Numbered from the stretch's first letter, positions 1-9,433 are shown. The stretch is 64,000 bases of DNA from Scytonema sp. UIC 10036 (GCF_009725235.1 NZ_WJFC01000019.1:39515-103514); one strand, 5' to 3'. Notes: a model not told the origin generated them from the sequence alone. Numbers and translations are program-made.

Positions 1-1598
1 AACCCATCGCCATCAGCAAGTACGAGGGGTAAATCAGAAGGCAATTCTAGAACAATGGAAGGTAAGGTTCGATCTGCTTGGCTTCTTTTCAAGCTACTAA
101 TCACTAAATCCAAACAGGTTTGGAGGGAAACTGGTTCTATCTGCCAGTTCATCCAACCCCCTTCTAATCGCGAAAGGGTAAGAAAATCTTGAATCAGTCG
201 TCGCATCCTTTCTGAATCAGCAAGGGCAGTTTGCAACATACTTTGCTGAAATTCGATAGGCATATCTGGTTCGTTGGCTATACTCTCCAAGCATACTTGA
301 ATGGTTGATAGGGGAGTCCGCAATTCATGCCCGACGATCGCAATTAAGTTACTTTGAGTCCGTTCCAACGCCGCAAGTTGGTGATTCAAAGTTTCTAGAT
401 TGCTGTATGCTTGAGCTTGTATGAGGGCTACTGCGACTTGAGTTGCGATCGCTTCTACCAACGCCTTGTCGGAATCATTCCAAATAAGTGGTTCTAAACT
501 GCAATGGTGCAACTCTAAAATTCCCAACCACTTTTGATGATAGCGTATGGGCACCACAAGACAAGACCTGATGCCAAACGCTTGCAATTGCTTGCTCAAT
601 TCCGGGTACGCCTGAATGCCCAAATCTTGGGTTGTGTCAGCGATCGCAACTGATTTATCTTGAGATAAAACTGTTTGGAACAGGGGATGCTTTGCTAAAG
701 ACCAAATTTTTCCCTTTAGTGACGCTAACCCATCAGCTAGGGCTTCATATTCAATGGGTGTAGGTTTTTCTGTGGGATGATAGCGGTAAAGCAGACAACG
801 ACACGGGCTGAACACTTGAGTCAGTTCCTTCACTGTCACTGCAAAAATCTCTTCGGGATTGAGTGATTGACGAATGGCAGTGCTAATGGTATTGATGAGG
901 CGTTCCTGACGTTCTTTCTTTGTAATAGTGCGGTAAGCTTTGAGTTGCTTGTACTGGCTGTTTTGTAAGTAAGTTACCAATCGATCTGTAAACAATCGTG
1001 CGTCAATTTCCAGTACCCGATTTTCTGCGGTTCGCTCTGAGTTCACTTGAGTCAAACCGTAGCGTTGCCATGCCACTTCAACTTTACCAGCCAAATCCGG
1101 TCTGTAGTTCAAAATCCTTTCCATCAAGAGTTTAGCTGCAAAAATACTCACTTCACGGTCAAAAGTCCAAATACCTTTAAATTGTCTCGCTTGATCTAAC
1201 GATGAACCATCCACAGGAGACGCGTATTCTTGACAAACGATACAAGCGCTATATTGTTGTCCGATAATGACGAGATGCCATTCTTGTGCTAGCGCATCTT
1301 CAGGATGGAAAGGGATTGCCACCAATGGCTCTGAAATCTTTTTAAAATTTGCTTCCGGTGCTGCGAGGACATAAACTTGGTCTGTACGTTGAGCAATTCG
1401 TTGGTACCGGCGGGTTTCTTGAAGGTAATAACGCTCTTGCTGAAAATTAGCAATCACTAGAGGCTTATCGACTCCTACCAAAATTAGGTCTTCCATTGCA
1501 TGAGAAAGCGCTGTCAAGGAAGATTTGAAATAAACTTGACATCGTAAATTTGGTACAGCCTGGAGTAAATTGTGCAGTAAGGAATTTGAAGTCTTCAT
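1..1598 (-). CDS. DICT-GAF sensor histidine kinase, 3' end cut by window edge
   Basis: Translating the minus strand from the ATG at 1598 gives an uninterrupted frame to the window edge. About the first 230 residues resemble the cyanobacterial DICT sensory domain. A GAF-like domain follows, and then a HisKA dimerisation domain with the H-box VGHELRTPLSTIQ, whose His is the expected phosphorylation site. The frame leaves the window at LPLVLADGDG, at the start of the HATPase_c domain, so the ATP-binding half is missing only because of the window. The expected role is autophosphorylation in response to a small ligand or light and transfer to a response regulator that is not visible here. No neighbour shares its direction closely enough to suggest an operon, apart from the pentapeptide gene upstream. 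Domain order is read from the sequence; the signal sensed is unknown. Confidence 0.85.
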   Translation of the reverse strand, partial: MKTSNSLLHNLLQAVPNLRCQVYFKSSLTALSHAMEDLILVGVDKPLVIANFQQERYYLQETRRYQRIAQRTDQVYVLAAPEANFKKISEPLVAIPFHPEDALAQEWHLVIIGQQYSACIVCQEYASPVDGSSLDQARQFKGIWTFDREVSIFAAKLLMERILNYRPDLAGKVEVAWQRYGLTQVNSERTAENRVLEIDARLFTDRLVTYLQNSQYKQLKAYRTITKKERQERLINTISTAIRQSLNPEEIFAVTVKELTQVFSPCRCLLYRYHPTEKPTPIEYEALADGLASLKGKIWSLAKHPLFQTVLSQDKSVAIADTTQDLGIQAYPELSKQLQAFGIRSCLVVPIRYHQKWLGILELHHCSLEPLIWNDSDKALVEAIATQVAVALIQAQAYSNLETLNHQLAALERTQSNLIAIVGHELRTPLSTIQVCLESIANEPDMPIEFQQSMLQTALADSERMRRLIQDFLTLSRLEGGWMNWQIEPVSLQTCLDLVISSLKRSQADRTLPSIVLELPSDLPLVLADGDG

Positions 1599-1769
1599 CA
1601 CCGATAAGCTGTAGAGCGTGCTCTCTTGTGAAATTTCCAGCTAAGATACAGGAGCTACAACCTAAGCTTGCCCCTCAAAATACTACTCTTGCCATCATCG
1701 CGTTCATCAATACCAATTATGGAATGAATCATACCACCTGCGGAGGCGCTACTCATTACTTAATTGCTA

Positions 1770-2345
1770 TCAGCGATCGCTCAAGAGTAAGTCGCTGCTC
1801 ACTGTCATAGAACTGATGTCAGTATGGCATAAATCAGTTCTCAACAATATTGCTTTTGTCAAGTTTACGTTATACAAGTCAGCCTGACTCAATTTTGCAC
1901 CAGTTAGGTTTGCTTTACTTAAGTTGGCACCTGCTAAATTTGCACCGCTTAAGTTAGCATAGCGTAAATCAGCACCCTCTAAGTTAGCGTTACTGAGGTC
2001 CGCAAAACTTAAATCGGCTAAACGCAAATCTGCCTTAGTCAGCACCGCCTGATGTAAATCCGCTTTACAAAGATTTGCACGAATTAAATTAGCTTTGTGC
2101 AAATTCGCCCAAATCATAAAAGCTTCTGTTAAGTCTGCCCTCCACAAAGTGGCTTCCGCTAGAAGGGCTTCCGTCAAAATCGAGCCGCGTAGATTCGCTG
2201 CTGATAAAGTCGCGCCAGTGAGATTTGCTCGACTCAGATTAATTTTGGCAAGACAGATTTCGCTCAGGTGAGCTCGTTGCAAGGACACCTGTAAAAAATC
2301 TCTATTGCCTGCTTTGTAGTGTTTTATGAGTTCATTAACATCCAT
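1770..2345 (-). CDS. Pentapeptide-repeat protein
   Basis: The protein consists almost wholly of A(N/D)Lxx pentapeptide repeats, for example ANLTGATLSAANLRG and ADLSNANLEGADLRYANL, which form a right-handed beta-helix. I place the start at the ATG at 2345, giving MDVNELIKHYKAGNRDF, because this opening is typical of cyanobacterial pentapeptide proteins. A longer frame starting at 2381 adds only 12 unconvincing residues. That gives about 191 aa. There is no signal peptide or membrane segment, so it is probably cytoplasmic. Family members range from DNA-gyrase-protecting mimics to proteins of unknown role, and nothing here selects among these. The gene is convergent with nothing and is preceded by a long non-coding stretch. 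Confidence 0.85.
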   Translation of the reverse strand: MDVNELIKHYKAGNRDFLQVSLQRAHLSEICLAKINLSRANLTGATLSAANLRGSILTEALLAEATLWRADLTEAFMIWANLHKANLIRANLCKADLHQAVLTKADLRLADLSFADLSNANLEGADLRYANLSGANLAGANLSKANLTGAKLSQADLYNVNLTKAILLRTDLCHTDISSMTVSSDLLLSDR

Positions 2346-2949
2346 GTTACAAATTGCAAGGATTGGGAACTTCAGCGCCAAGATAGGCTGGGACTATAAT
2401 AGACATCCGTCACCACTGTTTACTATTCACTGGTGTACTGGATGAATATTTTTTGTAGACCTATGTTAAATAATGTAACAAATTATTAACTTAGTTCAAG
2501 TTATTCTCATATTTTTTTAATAAATTCTTATCATTAACAGATAAAATAAACTTATCAGTCTTTGGGAAAAGTAAAGAGTCGAACCCCCACCTCGATCCGG
2601 TGCCTCCTCTCGTCCTCTCGTTCCCAGGCGGAGCCACCGGATCGAGGTGGAGTATAAAGTTATTTTTCAAGTCCGTTCTCAAAAAATCCCACAAACCTTG
2701 CTATGAAAAAGGTATTTCTCCTTCAGCATAGCTGTTCTCTGCCCTCTACCTTTTTCCAAGCCACAAATAAAGAACTTCAAAATTCAGTCAATTTCTCATT
2801 TTATCCATTATCAAGCTTATAATCTACGGGAAAATATTAAGTTTTAAGAACACAAATTATATGTTGAAAATTAATAAATCTCTTACGTTTATAAAGATAT
2901 AAATCTGGAGTGAGCTGATATATTTTTTATTACATTAATAGTAAAAAAA
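2346..2949. other. Non-coding stretch upstream of the symporter genes
   Basis: About 600 AT-rich bases separate the divergently transcribed pentapeptide and symporter genes, so promoters for both should lie here. The only conspicuous structure is the inverted repeat at 2587-2650, annotated separately. I see no convincing gene. Confidence 0.6.
2587..2650. repeat. 16-bp perfect inverted repeat around a GTTCCCAGGCGGAGC core
   Basis: CCACCTCGATCCGGTG at 2587-2602 is exactly complementary to 2635-2650, with about 32 bases between. The loop contains TCGTTCCCAGGCGGAGC, the same core seen in the dispersed palindromes near 6322, 20902, 25341 and 61721. It is probably a member of that interspersed family with its own stem, and could fold as a strong hairpin in either strand. 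Confidence 0.8.
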
Positions 2950-3204
2950 ATGGATAAAGAAAAGAGTCGCTCATACTGGCGTGCCAATACTGCTTTAATC
3001 CGCAATCTTTTAATAGTTTGGGCGTTGGTATCCCTTGGTTTTAGTATCTTGCTGGTACAACCATTGAACACAATACGTTTCTTTGGAGTACCTTTCGGCT
3101 TTTGGATGGCACAGCAAGGTTCAATTCTGACTTTTGTGCTGTTGATTTTCATTTATGCCTTTCAGATGGACAAACTCGATCGCAAATACAACATAAAAAG
3201 GTGA
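2950..3204 (+). CDS. DUF4212 small subunit of sodium:solute symporter
   Basis: This 84-residue protein starts with a polar YWRANTALIRNLL segment. It has two hydrophobic spans, roughly residues 19-38 and 55-72, separated by FGVPFGFWMAQQGS, the hallmark of DUF4212. DUF4212 proteins are encoded immediately before VC_2705-type sodium:solute symporters and are regarded as their small membrane partner. That is the arrangement here: the symporter starts 9 bases downstream, so the two are almost certainly co-transcribed and translationally close. The length is normal for the family. The biochemical role of the subunit has not been worked out in detail. Confidence 0.9.
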   Translation: MDKEKSRSYWRANTALIRNLLIVWALVSLGFSILLVQPLNTIRFFGVPFGFWMAQQGSILTFVLLIFIYAFQMDKLDRKYNIKR

Positions 3205-3213
3205 GGAAAAGCT

Positions 3214-4893
3214 GTGTCAGTTGAAGTTTGGACGATTATAATAGTCGGGCTTTCGTTCTTGCTCTATCTTTACATTGGATGGCAATCACGAGTTAATGAT
3301 AGTAAAGGGTTTTTTGTAGCAGATCAAGGGGTTCCTTCAGTCGCTAATGGTGCAGCGACAGCTGCTGACTGGATGTCCGCCGCCTCGTTTATTTCCATGG
3401 CGGGACTGATTAGTTTTCTAGGCTATGACGGCTCTATTTATCTCATGGGTTGGACAGGAGGTTATGTGTTGCTGGCATTACTGTTAGCACCATATCTCCG
3501 AAAGTTTGGTAAGTATACAGTCCCTGATTTTGTGGGCGATCGCTACTACTCGAATATGGCTCGTTTGGTAGCGGTTGTTGCCGCCCTATTTGTCTCTTTT
3601 ACGTATGTTGCCGGACAAATGCGAGGAGTGGGCATTGTATTTAGCCGCTTTCTCCAAGTGGATATAAATACAGGTGTTATCATCGGCATGGTGATTGTAG
3701 CTTTCTTCTCCGTCTTGGGTGGTATGAAAGGTATCACGTGGACGCAAGTCGCACAGTACGCCATCTTGATTGTTGCTTACTTGATTCCAGCGATCGCAAT
3801 TGCTACCTTACTAACAGGTATTCCCATTCCTCAGTTTGCTTTTACCTTCAGTGATATTGCTAGTAAACTCAACCAACTCCAAGTTGACCTTGGGTTTAAG
3901 GAATATACTCAGGCATTTGTGAATAAGTCTGCCATAGACGTACTGTTTATTACAATCGCACTCATGGTAGGAACGGCTGGACTCCCTCATATCATAGTTC
4001 GTTTTTATACAGTACCGGACGTGCGATCGGCAAGATTTTCCGCAGGTTGGGCGCTGTTATTCATTGCTATTCTTTATACCACTGCTCCAGCCCTCTCCAT
4101 GTTTGCCCGTTACAACCTCATCAATACCCTGCATAATAGTACAGTTCAGCAAGTGCAGCAGTTAGACTGGGCAAACAAATGGGAAAAGACAAAACTCTTA
4201 TCTTTTGAGGATAAGAACGGTGATGGGCGTTTTCAGTTAGCCCCCCAAAAAGACAAAACCGAAATTACAATTGACCCAGACATTATTGTGCTATCCACCC
4301 CAGAAGTTGCCAAACTAGCGCCTTGGGTGATTGCTCTTGTAGCAGCAGGTGGTTTAGCAGCTGCGTTGTCCACAGCGTCGGGGTTGTTGCTAGTTATTTC
4401 TAGTTCTATTGCTCACGATGTCTATTATCGTATAATCGATCCGGAAGCCTCAGAACAGAAACGGTTATTTGTTGGGCGTGTCATGGTAGGCTTATCTGTC
4501 GTCCTTGCTGGATATTTTGGGGTCAATCCGCCGGGATTTGTCGGTCAAGTTGTTGCTTTCGCCTTTGGTTTAGCAGCTTCTAGCTTTTTCCCAGTTATTC
4601 TCCTCGGCATTTTCGACAAGCGCACGAACAAAGAAGGTGCAATTGCGGGTATGCTAACGGGTTTAATTTTTACCATAGTATACATTGTAGGCGTGAAGTT
4701 TGCAGGTATGCCAGCTTGGTTCTTTGGGGTTTCTGCTGAAGGAATTGGGACTTTGGGTATGATTATCAACTTGATTGTCACCCTTGTGGTATCTCGCTTG
4801 ACTCCCCCACCACCTTTAGAAATTCAAGAAATGGTAGAAGATTTACGCAGCCCGGATATTGGGGATGAACAAGGAGTTAGAGCTGTGCATTAA
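3214..4893 (+). CDS. Sodium:solute symporter, VC_2705/ActP-like
   Basis: A 559-aa membrane protein with about 13 hydrophobic segments and SSS-family motifs, including SVANGAATAADWMSAASF near residue 42 and GLAAALSTASGLLLVISSS near residue 385. The family imports small solutes, often acetate-type monocarboxylates, with sodium. The start is GTG at 3214, preceded by GGTGAGGAAAAGCT. A polar insert around residues 332-338 reads DKNGDGR, an EF-hand-like calcium-binding loop seen in this subfamily, between transmembrane segments. It sits directly downstream of its DUF4212 partner. The substrate cannot be assigned from sequence; acetate, lactate and other organic acids are all possible. Confidence 0.9.
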   Translation: MSVEVWTIIIVGLSFLLYLYIGWQSRVNDSKGFFVADQGVPSVANGAATAADWMSAASFISMAGLISFLGYDGSIYLMGWTGGYVLLALLLAPYLRKFGKYTVPDFVGDRYYSNMARLVAVVAALFVSFTYVAGQMRGVGIVFSRFLQVDINTGVIIGMVIVAFFSVLGGMKGITWTQVAQYAILIVAYLIPAIAIATLLTGIPIPQFAFTFSDIASKLNQLQVDLGFKEYTQAFVNKSAIDVLFITIALMVGTAGLPHIIVRFYTVPDVRSARFSAGWALLFIAILYTTAPALSMFARYNLINTLHNSTVQQVQQLDWANKWEKTKLLSFEDKNGDGRFQLAPQKDKTEITIDPDIIVLSTPEVAKLAPWVIALVAAGGLAAALSTASGLLLVISSSIAHDVYYRIIDPEASEQKRLFVGRVMVGLSVVLAGYFGVNPPGFVGQVVAFAFGLAASSFFPVILLGIFDKRTNKEGAIAGMLTGLIFTIVYIVGVKFAGMPAWFFGVSAEGIGTLGMIINLIVTLVVSRLTPPPPLEIQEMVEDLRSPDIGDEQGVRAVH

Positions 4894-5098
4894 CACTTCT
4901 TTCTCAGAGATCGCATGGGGTTGGGTGGGCGTCCTTGCCCGCCCTATCTGAAGCGGGTGTACGAATATGATATAATGTCAGCCGTAAATGTATAGCAAAC
5001 TACAAATATTTAAATCTTTTAATTTGTATAAAAGCAAAATTTATTACGTAAAATAGTGACTCATTGCTTTGCTTTTAATTTGCTAACTGGAGAAATAA

Positions 5099-6298
5099 AT
5101 GGGTCGCGCAAAAAAGGTTGTTTTGGCGTATTCTGGTGGAGTTGATACTTCTGTATGCATTCCCTACCTCAAGCACGAGTGGGGAGTGGAAGAAGTTATT
5201 GCTTTAGCCGCAGATTTAGGACAGGGTGATGAATTAGCTCCAGTCAGAGAAAAAGCACTGAAATCGGGTGCTAGTGAATCTTTGGTGATAGATGTTAAAC
5301 AGAGTTTTGTCAAGGATTACGCTTTTCCAGCTATTCAAGCGAATGCTATCTATGAGAATCGCTATCCCCTGGCAACAGCTCTCGCCCGTCCGTTAATTGT
5401 TAAGGTGTTAGTAGAGACTGCAGAAAAATATGGAGCGGATGCGATCGCACACGGCTGCACGGGTAAAGGGAACGATCAGGTGCGTTTTGATGTTTCTACC
5501 GTTGCTCTCAACCCCAATCTGAAGATACTTGCACCAGCAAGAGAATGGGGAATGAGCCGTGAAGAAACCATTGCTTATGGAGAAAGATATGGGATTCCCG
5601 CACCAGTGAAAAAATCTTCGCCCTACAGCATCGATCGTAACTTGCTTGGAAGGAGTATAGAAGCAGGGGTGTTGGAAGATCCCAATGTGGAACCGTTAGA
5701 AGAAATCTACGCGATGACTAAGGCAATAGCCGATACTCCTGACGAGCCAGAGTATGTTGAGATTAGTTTTACTAGGGGTATACCCACTGCCATCAACGGT
5801 GAACCCAAAAATGCAGTAGAGTTGATCGAACAACTCAACCAGGTAGTAGGAAACCACGGAGTTGGACGCATTGACATGATAGAAAACCGCTTGGTAGGTA
5901 TCAAATCGCGGGAAATATATGAAGCTCCTGCCATGACTGTGTTAATTCAAGCACATAGGGATTTAGAGAGCTTAACATTAACCGCAGATGTAACTCACTA
6001 CAAGCGTGGTATTGAAGAGACATACAGCCAATTGGTTTACAACGGTTTGTGGTACAGTCCACTAAAAACCGCCTTGGATGCTTTCATTCAGAAGACACAA
6101 GAGCGAGTTTCTGGAACTGTACGGGTAAAACTTTTCAAAGGCAACGCCACCATTGTTGGGCGGACTTCTGAAAACAGCCTCTACACACCCGATCTGGCAA
6201 CCTATGGTGCTGACGATAAATTTGACCATAAGGCGGCTGAAGGTTTCATTTACGTTTGGGGGCTTCCAACACGTATTTGGGCGCAGCAGCAAAGGTAG
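5099..6298 (+). CDS. argG: Argininosuccinate synthase
   Basis: ArgG joins citrulline and aspartate using ATP to give argininosuccinate, the penultimate step of arginine synthesis, in the cytoplasm. The 399-aa length is that of the bacterial enzyme. The N-terminal PP-loop [10 protein letters not shown] (residues 10-19) binds ATP, and the conserved [13 protein letters not shown] near residue 120 and [13 protein letters not shown] follow. The ATG at 5099 is preceded by CTGGAGAAATAA, a good ribosome-binding site. The gene stands alone: the symporter ends about 200 bases upstream and a dispersed palindrome follows. It is a housekeeping gene with no sign of damage. Confidence 0.98.
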   Translation: MGRAKKVVLAYSGGVDTSVCIPYLKHEWGVEEVIALAADLGQGDELAPVREKALKSGASESLVIDVKQSFVKDYAFPAIQANAIYENRYPLATALARPLIVKVLVETAEKYGADAIAHGCTGKGNDQVRFDVSTVALNPNLKILAPAREWGMSREETIAYGERYGIPAPVKKSSPYSIDRNLLGRSIEAGVLEDPNVEPLEEIYAMTKAIADTPDEPEYVEISFTRGIPTAINGEPKNAVELIEQLNQVVGNHGVGRIDMIENRLVGIKSREIYEAPAMTVLIQAHRDLESLTLTADVTHYKRGIEETYSQLVYNGLWYSPLKTALDAFIQKTQERVSGTVRVKLFKGNATIVGRTSENSLYTPDLATYGADDKFDHKAAEGFIYVWGLPTRIWAQQQR

Positions 6299-6321
6299 TT
6301 TAAGTTTGTTTAAAACTACAC

Positions 6322-6378
6322 CCCTCCTCTCGTTCCCAGGCGGAGCCTGGGAATGCAGATCCAGAGGCTCCGCCTCAC
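6322..6378. repeat. Dispersed palindromic element (CGTTCCCAGGCGGAGCC family)
   Basis: CTCGTTCCCAGG-CGGAGCCTGGGAA forms a hairpin and is followed by AGAGGCTCCGCCTC. The same two modules recur at 20902-20952, 25341-25507 and 61721-61773. Its position just after argG suggests it could also act as a transcript end, but that is inference. Confidence 0.75.
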
Positions 6379-6479
6379 GTTAGCCATATAGAGCTAGAAG
6401 GAACCGCAGATACACGCAGATAAATGTGTCAGAAAATCGGAGGAAATTTACCACAGTTTACTAAAAATACGAAAACACG

Positions 6480-6509
6480 TAGGTTGGGTTGAGGAACGAA
6501 ACCCAACAT
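6480..6509. repeat. Short inverted repeat GTTGGGTT...AACCCAAC
   Basis: AGGTTGGGTTGAGGAACGA is followed by AACCCAAC. An essentially identical copy lies at 56254-56282, just after cas1. It is a short interspersed palindrome of unknown role. Confidence 0.7.
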
Positions 6510-6646
6510 TTACAGGCGCATGCATCTAAACAACCGCAGAAGCACGCAAATACACGCAGATAAATGTGTCAGAAAATCGGAGGAAAGCTGCTACAATTGA
6601 CCGATGTCATCAATCCAGTTTTGTAGCAATTTTCTTCCGAGAAAAA

Positions 6647-7552
6647 ATGACAAGATTTCCTTACGACCAATTTACCAAAAATTACCTCAAAGAACTGCTA
6701 TCGCCATCCGGTACTGTAGAAACCAGCCGGAAAGTCGTGGCAGAAATCAAGGAAATTGATGTTTATTTTGCGCCATCTCCTCCAGAAAGTCAGGAGCGAG
6801 AAAAACTGGGGTTGTTGGGGAAATTTGCCACCACCTCAGCAGTGTTTGAACCTTTTAGAAATGCTGTCAAACGGGGAGAAGTGCGGAGTTGTCTCAATAA
6901 GTTATTTGACATCTTTGCGGAATTAGAACGGGAGGCGAACAGGAACGGGACGGAAATTGCGGAAGAAGAATTACCTTTTTTGTGGATTCTGTCACCGACA
7001 GCGTCTGAAGCTCAGTTAAAGGGATTTAGAGCTATATTAGATGAAGAAAACTGGTTACCGGGAGTTTACGTATTTGGCGAGTGGTATCGCGCCGCAATTG
7101 TTGCGATTCATCAGTTACCAGCTACAGAAGAAACACTATGGTTGAGGATTTTAGGAAAGGGAAAAGTACAGCAACAAGCTATCGAAGAACTGCAAGCGTT
7201 GTCTGAAGATAACCCCTTGCGGGAAATGGCGCTGGATTTATTGAGTAACCTCAAAAGCATTTTAGAACTGAAACAAGATTTAGACCAAGAGGAGAGGGAA
7301 TTAATTATGCAGCTATCACCTGTTTACGAACAACGACTTGCTGAAGCCAGACAACAAGGCGTTCAAGCAGAGCGTCGCCGTACAATAGACGCTTTGTTGA
7401 GAGGGCGGTTTGGAACTGTGGATGAGGAATTAGCAGCAGTGATTCAGCCAATCATTGATTTACCTTCACAAGAGTACACATCTTTGTTATTACAGTTATC
7501 TAATATCTCCCGTGAAGAGTTATTAGCGAGATTTCTCAAGCGCGATCGCTAA
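6647..7552 (+). CDS. Unknown cyanobacterial family, DUF4351-like tail, tandem copy 1
   Basis: A 301-aa soluble protein. I start at the ATG at 6647 (MTRFPYDQF), matching the only possible start of copy 2; a 27-residue upstream extension is not supported. The N-terminal part contains EIKEIDVYFAP, reminiscent of the Rpn/PD-(D/E)XK-like proteins common in cyanobacteria. The C-terminal part (RRFG-type repeat, LLRGRFGTVDEELAAVIQ) looks like DUF4351. Similar proteins are often mislabelled flagellar assembly protein H in databases. A charged, probably coiled segment, QDLDQEERELIMQLSP, precedes the tail. Function is unknown. Compared with copy 2, about five changes fall in the first 230 residues and about 17 in the last 70. 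Confidence 0.75.
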   Translation: MTRFPYDQFTKNYLKELLSPSGTVETSRKVVAEIKEIDVYFAPSPPESQEREKLGLLGKFATTSAVFEPFRNAVKRGEVRSCLNKLFDIFAELEREANRNGTEIAEEELPFLWILSPTASEAQLKGFRAILDEENWLPGVYVFGEWYRAAIVAIHQLPATEETLWLRILGKGKVQQQAIEELQALSEDNPLREMALDLLSNLKSILELKQDLDQEERELIMQLSPVYEQRLAEARQQGVQAERRRTIDALLRGRFGTVDEELAAVIQPIIDLPSQEYTSLLLQLSNISREELLARFLKRDR

Positions 7553-7588
7553 CCAGTCATCTTCTGTTCGGAGCGACACTTGTATGAG

Positions 7589-7629
7589 GTTTGTAGTTGC
7601 GCTTGAGCGCATGCATCCCAACTACAAAC
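7589..7629. repeat. Nested hairpin after tandem copy 1
   Basis: GTTTGTAGTTG at 7589-7599 pairs with CAACTACAAAC at 7619-7629, with GCGCTTGAGCGC as an inner stem. It lies about 40 bases after the stop codon and could act as a terminator-like or RNA-protecting structure, although no T-run follows. Confidence 0.7.
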
Positions 7630-7806
7630 CCACTCATTGATTTAGTCATGAGCCGAACATGATATTACCTAAACAATTCTCAAAATTAAACAACCGCAGA
7701 TGCACGCAGAAACACGCAGATAAATGTGCCAAAAAATCGTCGGTAAGCTGCTACAATTAACCGATGTCATCAATTCAGTTTTGTAGCAATTTTCTCCCGA
7801 TAAAAA

Positions 7807-8712
7807 ATGACAAGATTTCCTTACGACCAATTTACCAAAAATTACCTCAAAGAACTGCTATCGCCATCCGGCACAGTAGAAACCAGCCGGAAAGTCGTGG
7901 CAGAAATCAAGGAAATTGATGTTTATTTTGCGCCATCTCCTCCAGAAAGTCAGGAGCGAGAAAAACTGGGGTTGTTGGGGAAATTTGCCACCACCTCAGC
8001 AGTGTTTGAACCTTTTAGAAATGCTGTCAAACGGGGAGAAGTGCGGAGTTGTCTCAATAAGTTATTTGACATCTTTGCGGAATTAGAACGGGAGGCGAAC
8101 AGGAACGGGACGGAAATTGCGGAAGAGGAATTACCTTTTTTGTGGATTCTGTCACCGACAGCATCTGAAGCTCAGTTAAAGGGATTTAGAGCTATATTAG
8201 ATGAAGAAAACTGGTTACCAGGGGTTTACGTATTTGGCGAGTGGTATCGCGCCGCAATTGTTGTAATTCATCAGTTACCACCTACAGAGGAAACACTATG
8301 GTTGAGGATTTTAGGAAAGGGAAAAGTACAACAACAAGCTATCCAAGAACTGCAAGCGTTATCTGAAGATAACCCCTGGCGGGAAATGGCGCTGGATTTA
8401 TTGAGTAACCTCAAAAGTATTTTAGAACTGAAACAAGATTTAGACCAAGAGGAGAGGGAATTAATTATGCAGCTATCACCTGTTTACGAACAACGACTTG
8501 CTGAAGCCAGAGAACAAGGCGTTCAAGCAGACCGTCGCAATATAATAGATACTGTGTTAAGAGCACGGTTTGGAACTGTGGATGCTCCCTTAGCAGCAGT
8601 GATTCAGTCAATCATTGATTTACCTTCACCTGAGTATGCAGCTTTGTTATTACAGTTACCCAATATCTCCCGTGAAGAATTGTTAGCGAGATTTCAAAAC
8701 AGCGATCGCTAA
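7807..8712 (+). CDS. Unknown cyanobacterial family, DUF4351-like tail, tandem copy 2
   Basis: A 301-aa paralogue of the gene at 6647, starting at the same MTRFPYDQF. The first 230 residues differ at only a few positions (for example VVIHQLPPT against VAIHQLPAT). The DUF4351-like tail differs much more: RRNIIDTVLRARFGTVDAPL replaces RRRTIDALLRGRFGTVDEEL. All frame-preserving features are intact, so both copies are probably functional or only recently duplicated. No catalytic residue can be assigned with confidence. The two genes share upstream sequence (CTGCTACAATT around 6588 and 7748) that could hold a promoter. Confidence 0.75.
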   Translation: MTRFPYDQFTKNYLKELLSPSGTVETSRKVVAEIKEIDVYFAPSPPESQEREKLGLLGKFATTSAVFEPFRNAVKRGEVRSCLNKLFDIFAELEREANRNGTEIAEEELPFLWILSPTASEAQLKGFRAILDEENWLPGVYVFGEWYRAAIVVIHQLPPTEETLWLRILGKGKVQQQAIQELQALSEDNPWREMALDLLSNLKSILELKQDLDQEERELIMQLSPVYEQRLAEAREQGVQADRRNIIDTVLRARFGTVDAPLAAVIQSIIDLPSPEYAALLLQLPNISREELLARFQNSDR

Positions 8713-8716
8713 CCAG

Positions 8717-8909
8717 TCATCTTCTGTTCGTAACTACACTTGTATGATGTTTGTAGTTGCGCTTGAGCGCATGCATACCAACTACAAACTCACTCATTGA
8801 TAACATTAAATTTTCTAACAGATCGTATAGTGCGTTAATCATCCCATCCCCTAAGATAAATTTATGGGTCTTGGGTAGGCGATTCAGAATTGGCACGTAC
8901 CATTTAATC
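8717..8909 (-). pseudogene. avd: Avd-like DGR accessory gene, 3' fragment
   Basis: On the minus strand this piece reads IKWYVPILNRLPKTHKF followed by LGDGMINALYDLLENL, the conserved core of bAvd four-helix-bundle proteins. Avd partners the reverse transcriptase of diversity-generating retroelements and helps template-primed cDNA synthesis. After LLENL the frame loses all resemblance and runs into the hairpin of the tandem duplication, so the C-terminal half is gone. Its 5' part lies 4.7 kb away at 13646-13695, because a group II intron was inserted between the two pieces. Joining base 13646 to base 8909 restores YDLIKWYVP, the exact family motif. The fragment is certainly non-functional as it stands. 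Confidence 0.8.
8749..8789. repeat. Nested hairpin after tandem copy 2
   Basis: Same structure as 7589-7629: GTTTGTAGTTG pairs with CAACTACAAAC around an inner GCGCTTGAGCGC stem. Confidence 0.7.
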
Positions 8910-9433
8910 GTGCGGCTCGTTTCTGGTATAGAGCCTCTAGCAACTAGAGGGGTATAACCAGAGTACACACTGGAAGCAACTTCACTGTGTATAACTGTTC
9001 TTTTGATGTAAGTGAGCCTAGTATCCTAGAACGGCAAGCCTTACCCTTGAGGAGACAAGTGAATCCCTACCTGACCACAGTGACCGTACTCGGAATTACG
9101 GAGGCTGAAGCTGGTAACAGGACGCAAACAGAGCTAAGTTCGGACAGGCACACTGGCGTTAAAGGGGAGATGATACGGATAAACAAGTCCTAGAAAAGTG
9201 TCTCATAGTAAAGCTACAAGCCGAACAACAGATGTAGACTTCATCCTCTAGATTCTTGCGAAAGTTGACTAAGCTAATCGCAAACTCCAAGGAGAGGATA
9301 GGCAAATTGGACTGCCCTAAGTCATCAAAACAATCGAAAGAACGGAACGAGTAAAAACGATATAAGGGTCTGGGGAAAGGTCGAAAACCTCAGTAGGTAA
9401 GACGAGATACGGAACTCCTTTATATCGGGTAGG

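Larger units (their letters stand above)
6531..7640. repeat. Tandem duplication, unit 1 (1110 bp)
   Basis: The unit starts at CAACCGCAGA and ends at CACTCATTGA. An equally long second unit lies at 7691-8800. Each carries a short upstream region, one gene and a terminal hairpin. A 50-base spacer separates the units. Similarity is near complete except in the last fifth of the gene. Confidence 0.9.
7691..8800. repeat. Tandem duplication, unit 2 (1110 bp)
   Basis: Second copy of 6531-7640 with the same length and order of elements. Its right end has replaced or truncated the 3' half of the avd remnant on the opposite strand. Confidence 0.9.

Noticed and set aside
7570..8760. A DGR template repeat just downstream of the avd remnant
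   Set aside because: I read this segment looking for an AAC-rich copy of the FGE tail and found only the tandem duplication.
8987..9193. 68-codon frame near the start of the outer intron
   Set aside because: It lies in the structured 5' RNA domain of the group II intron and matches no protein family.
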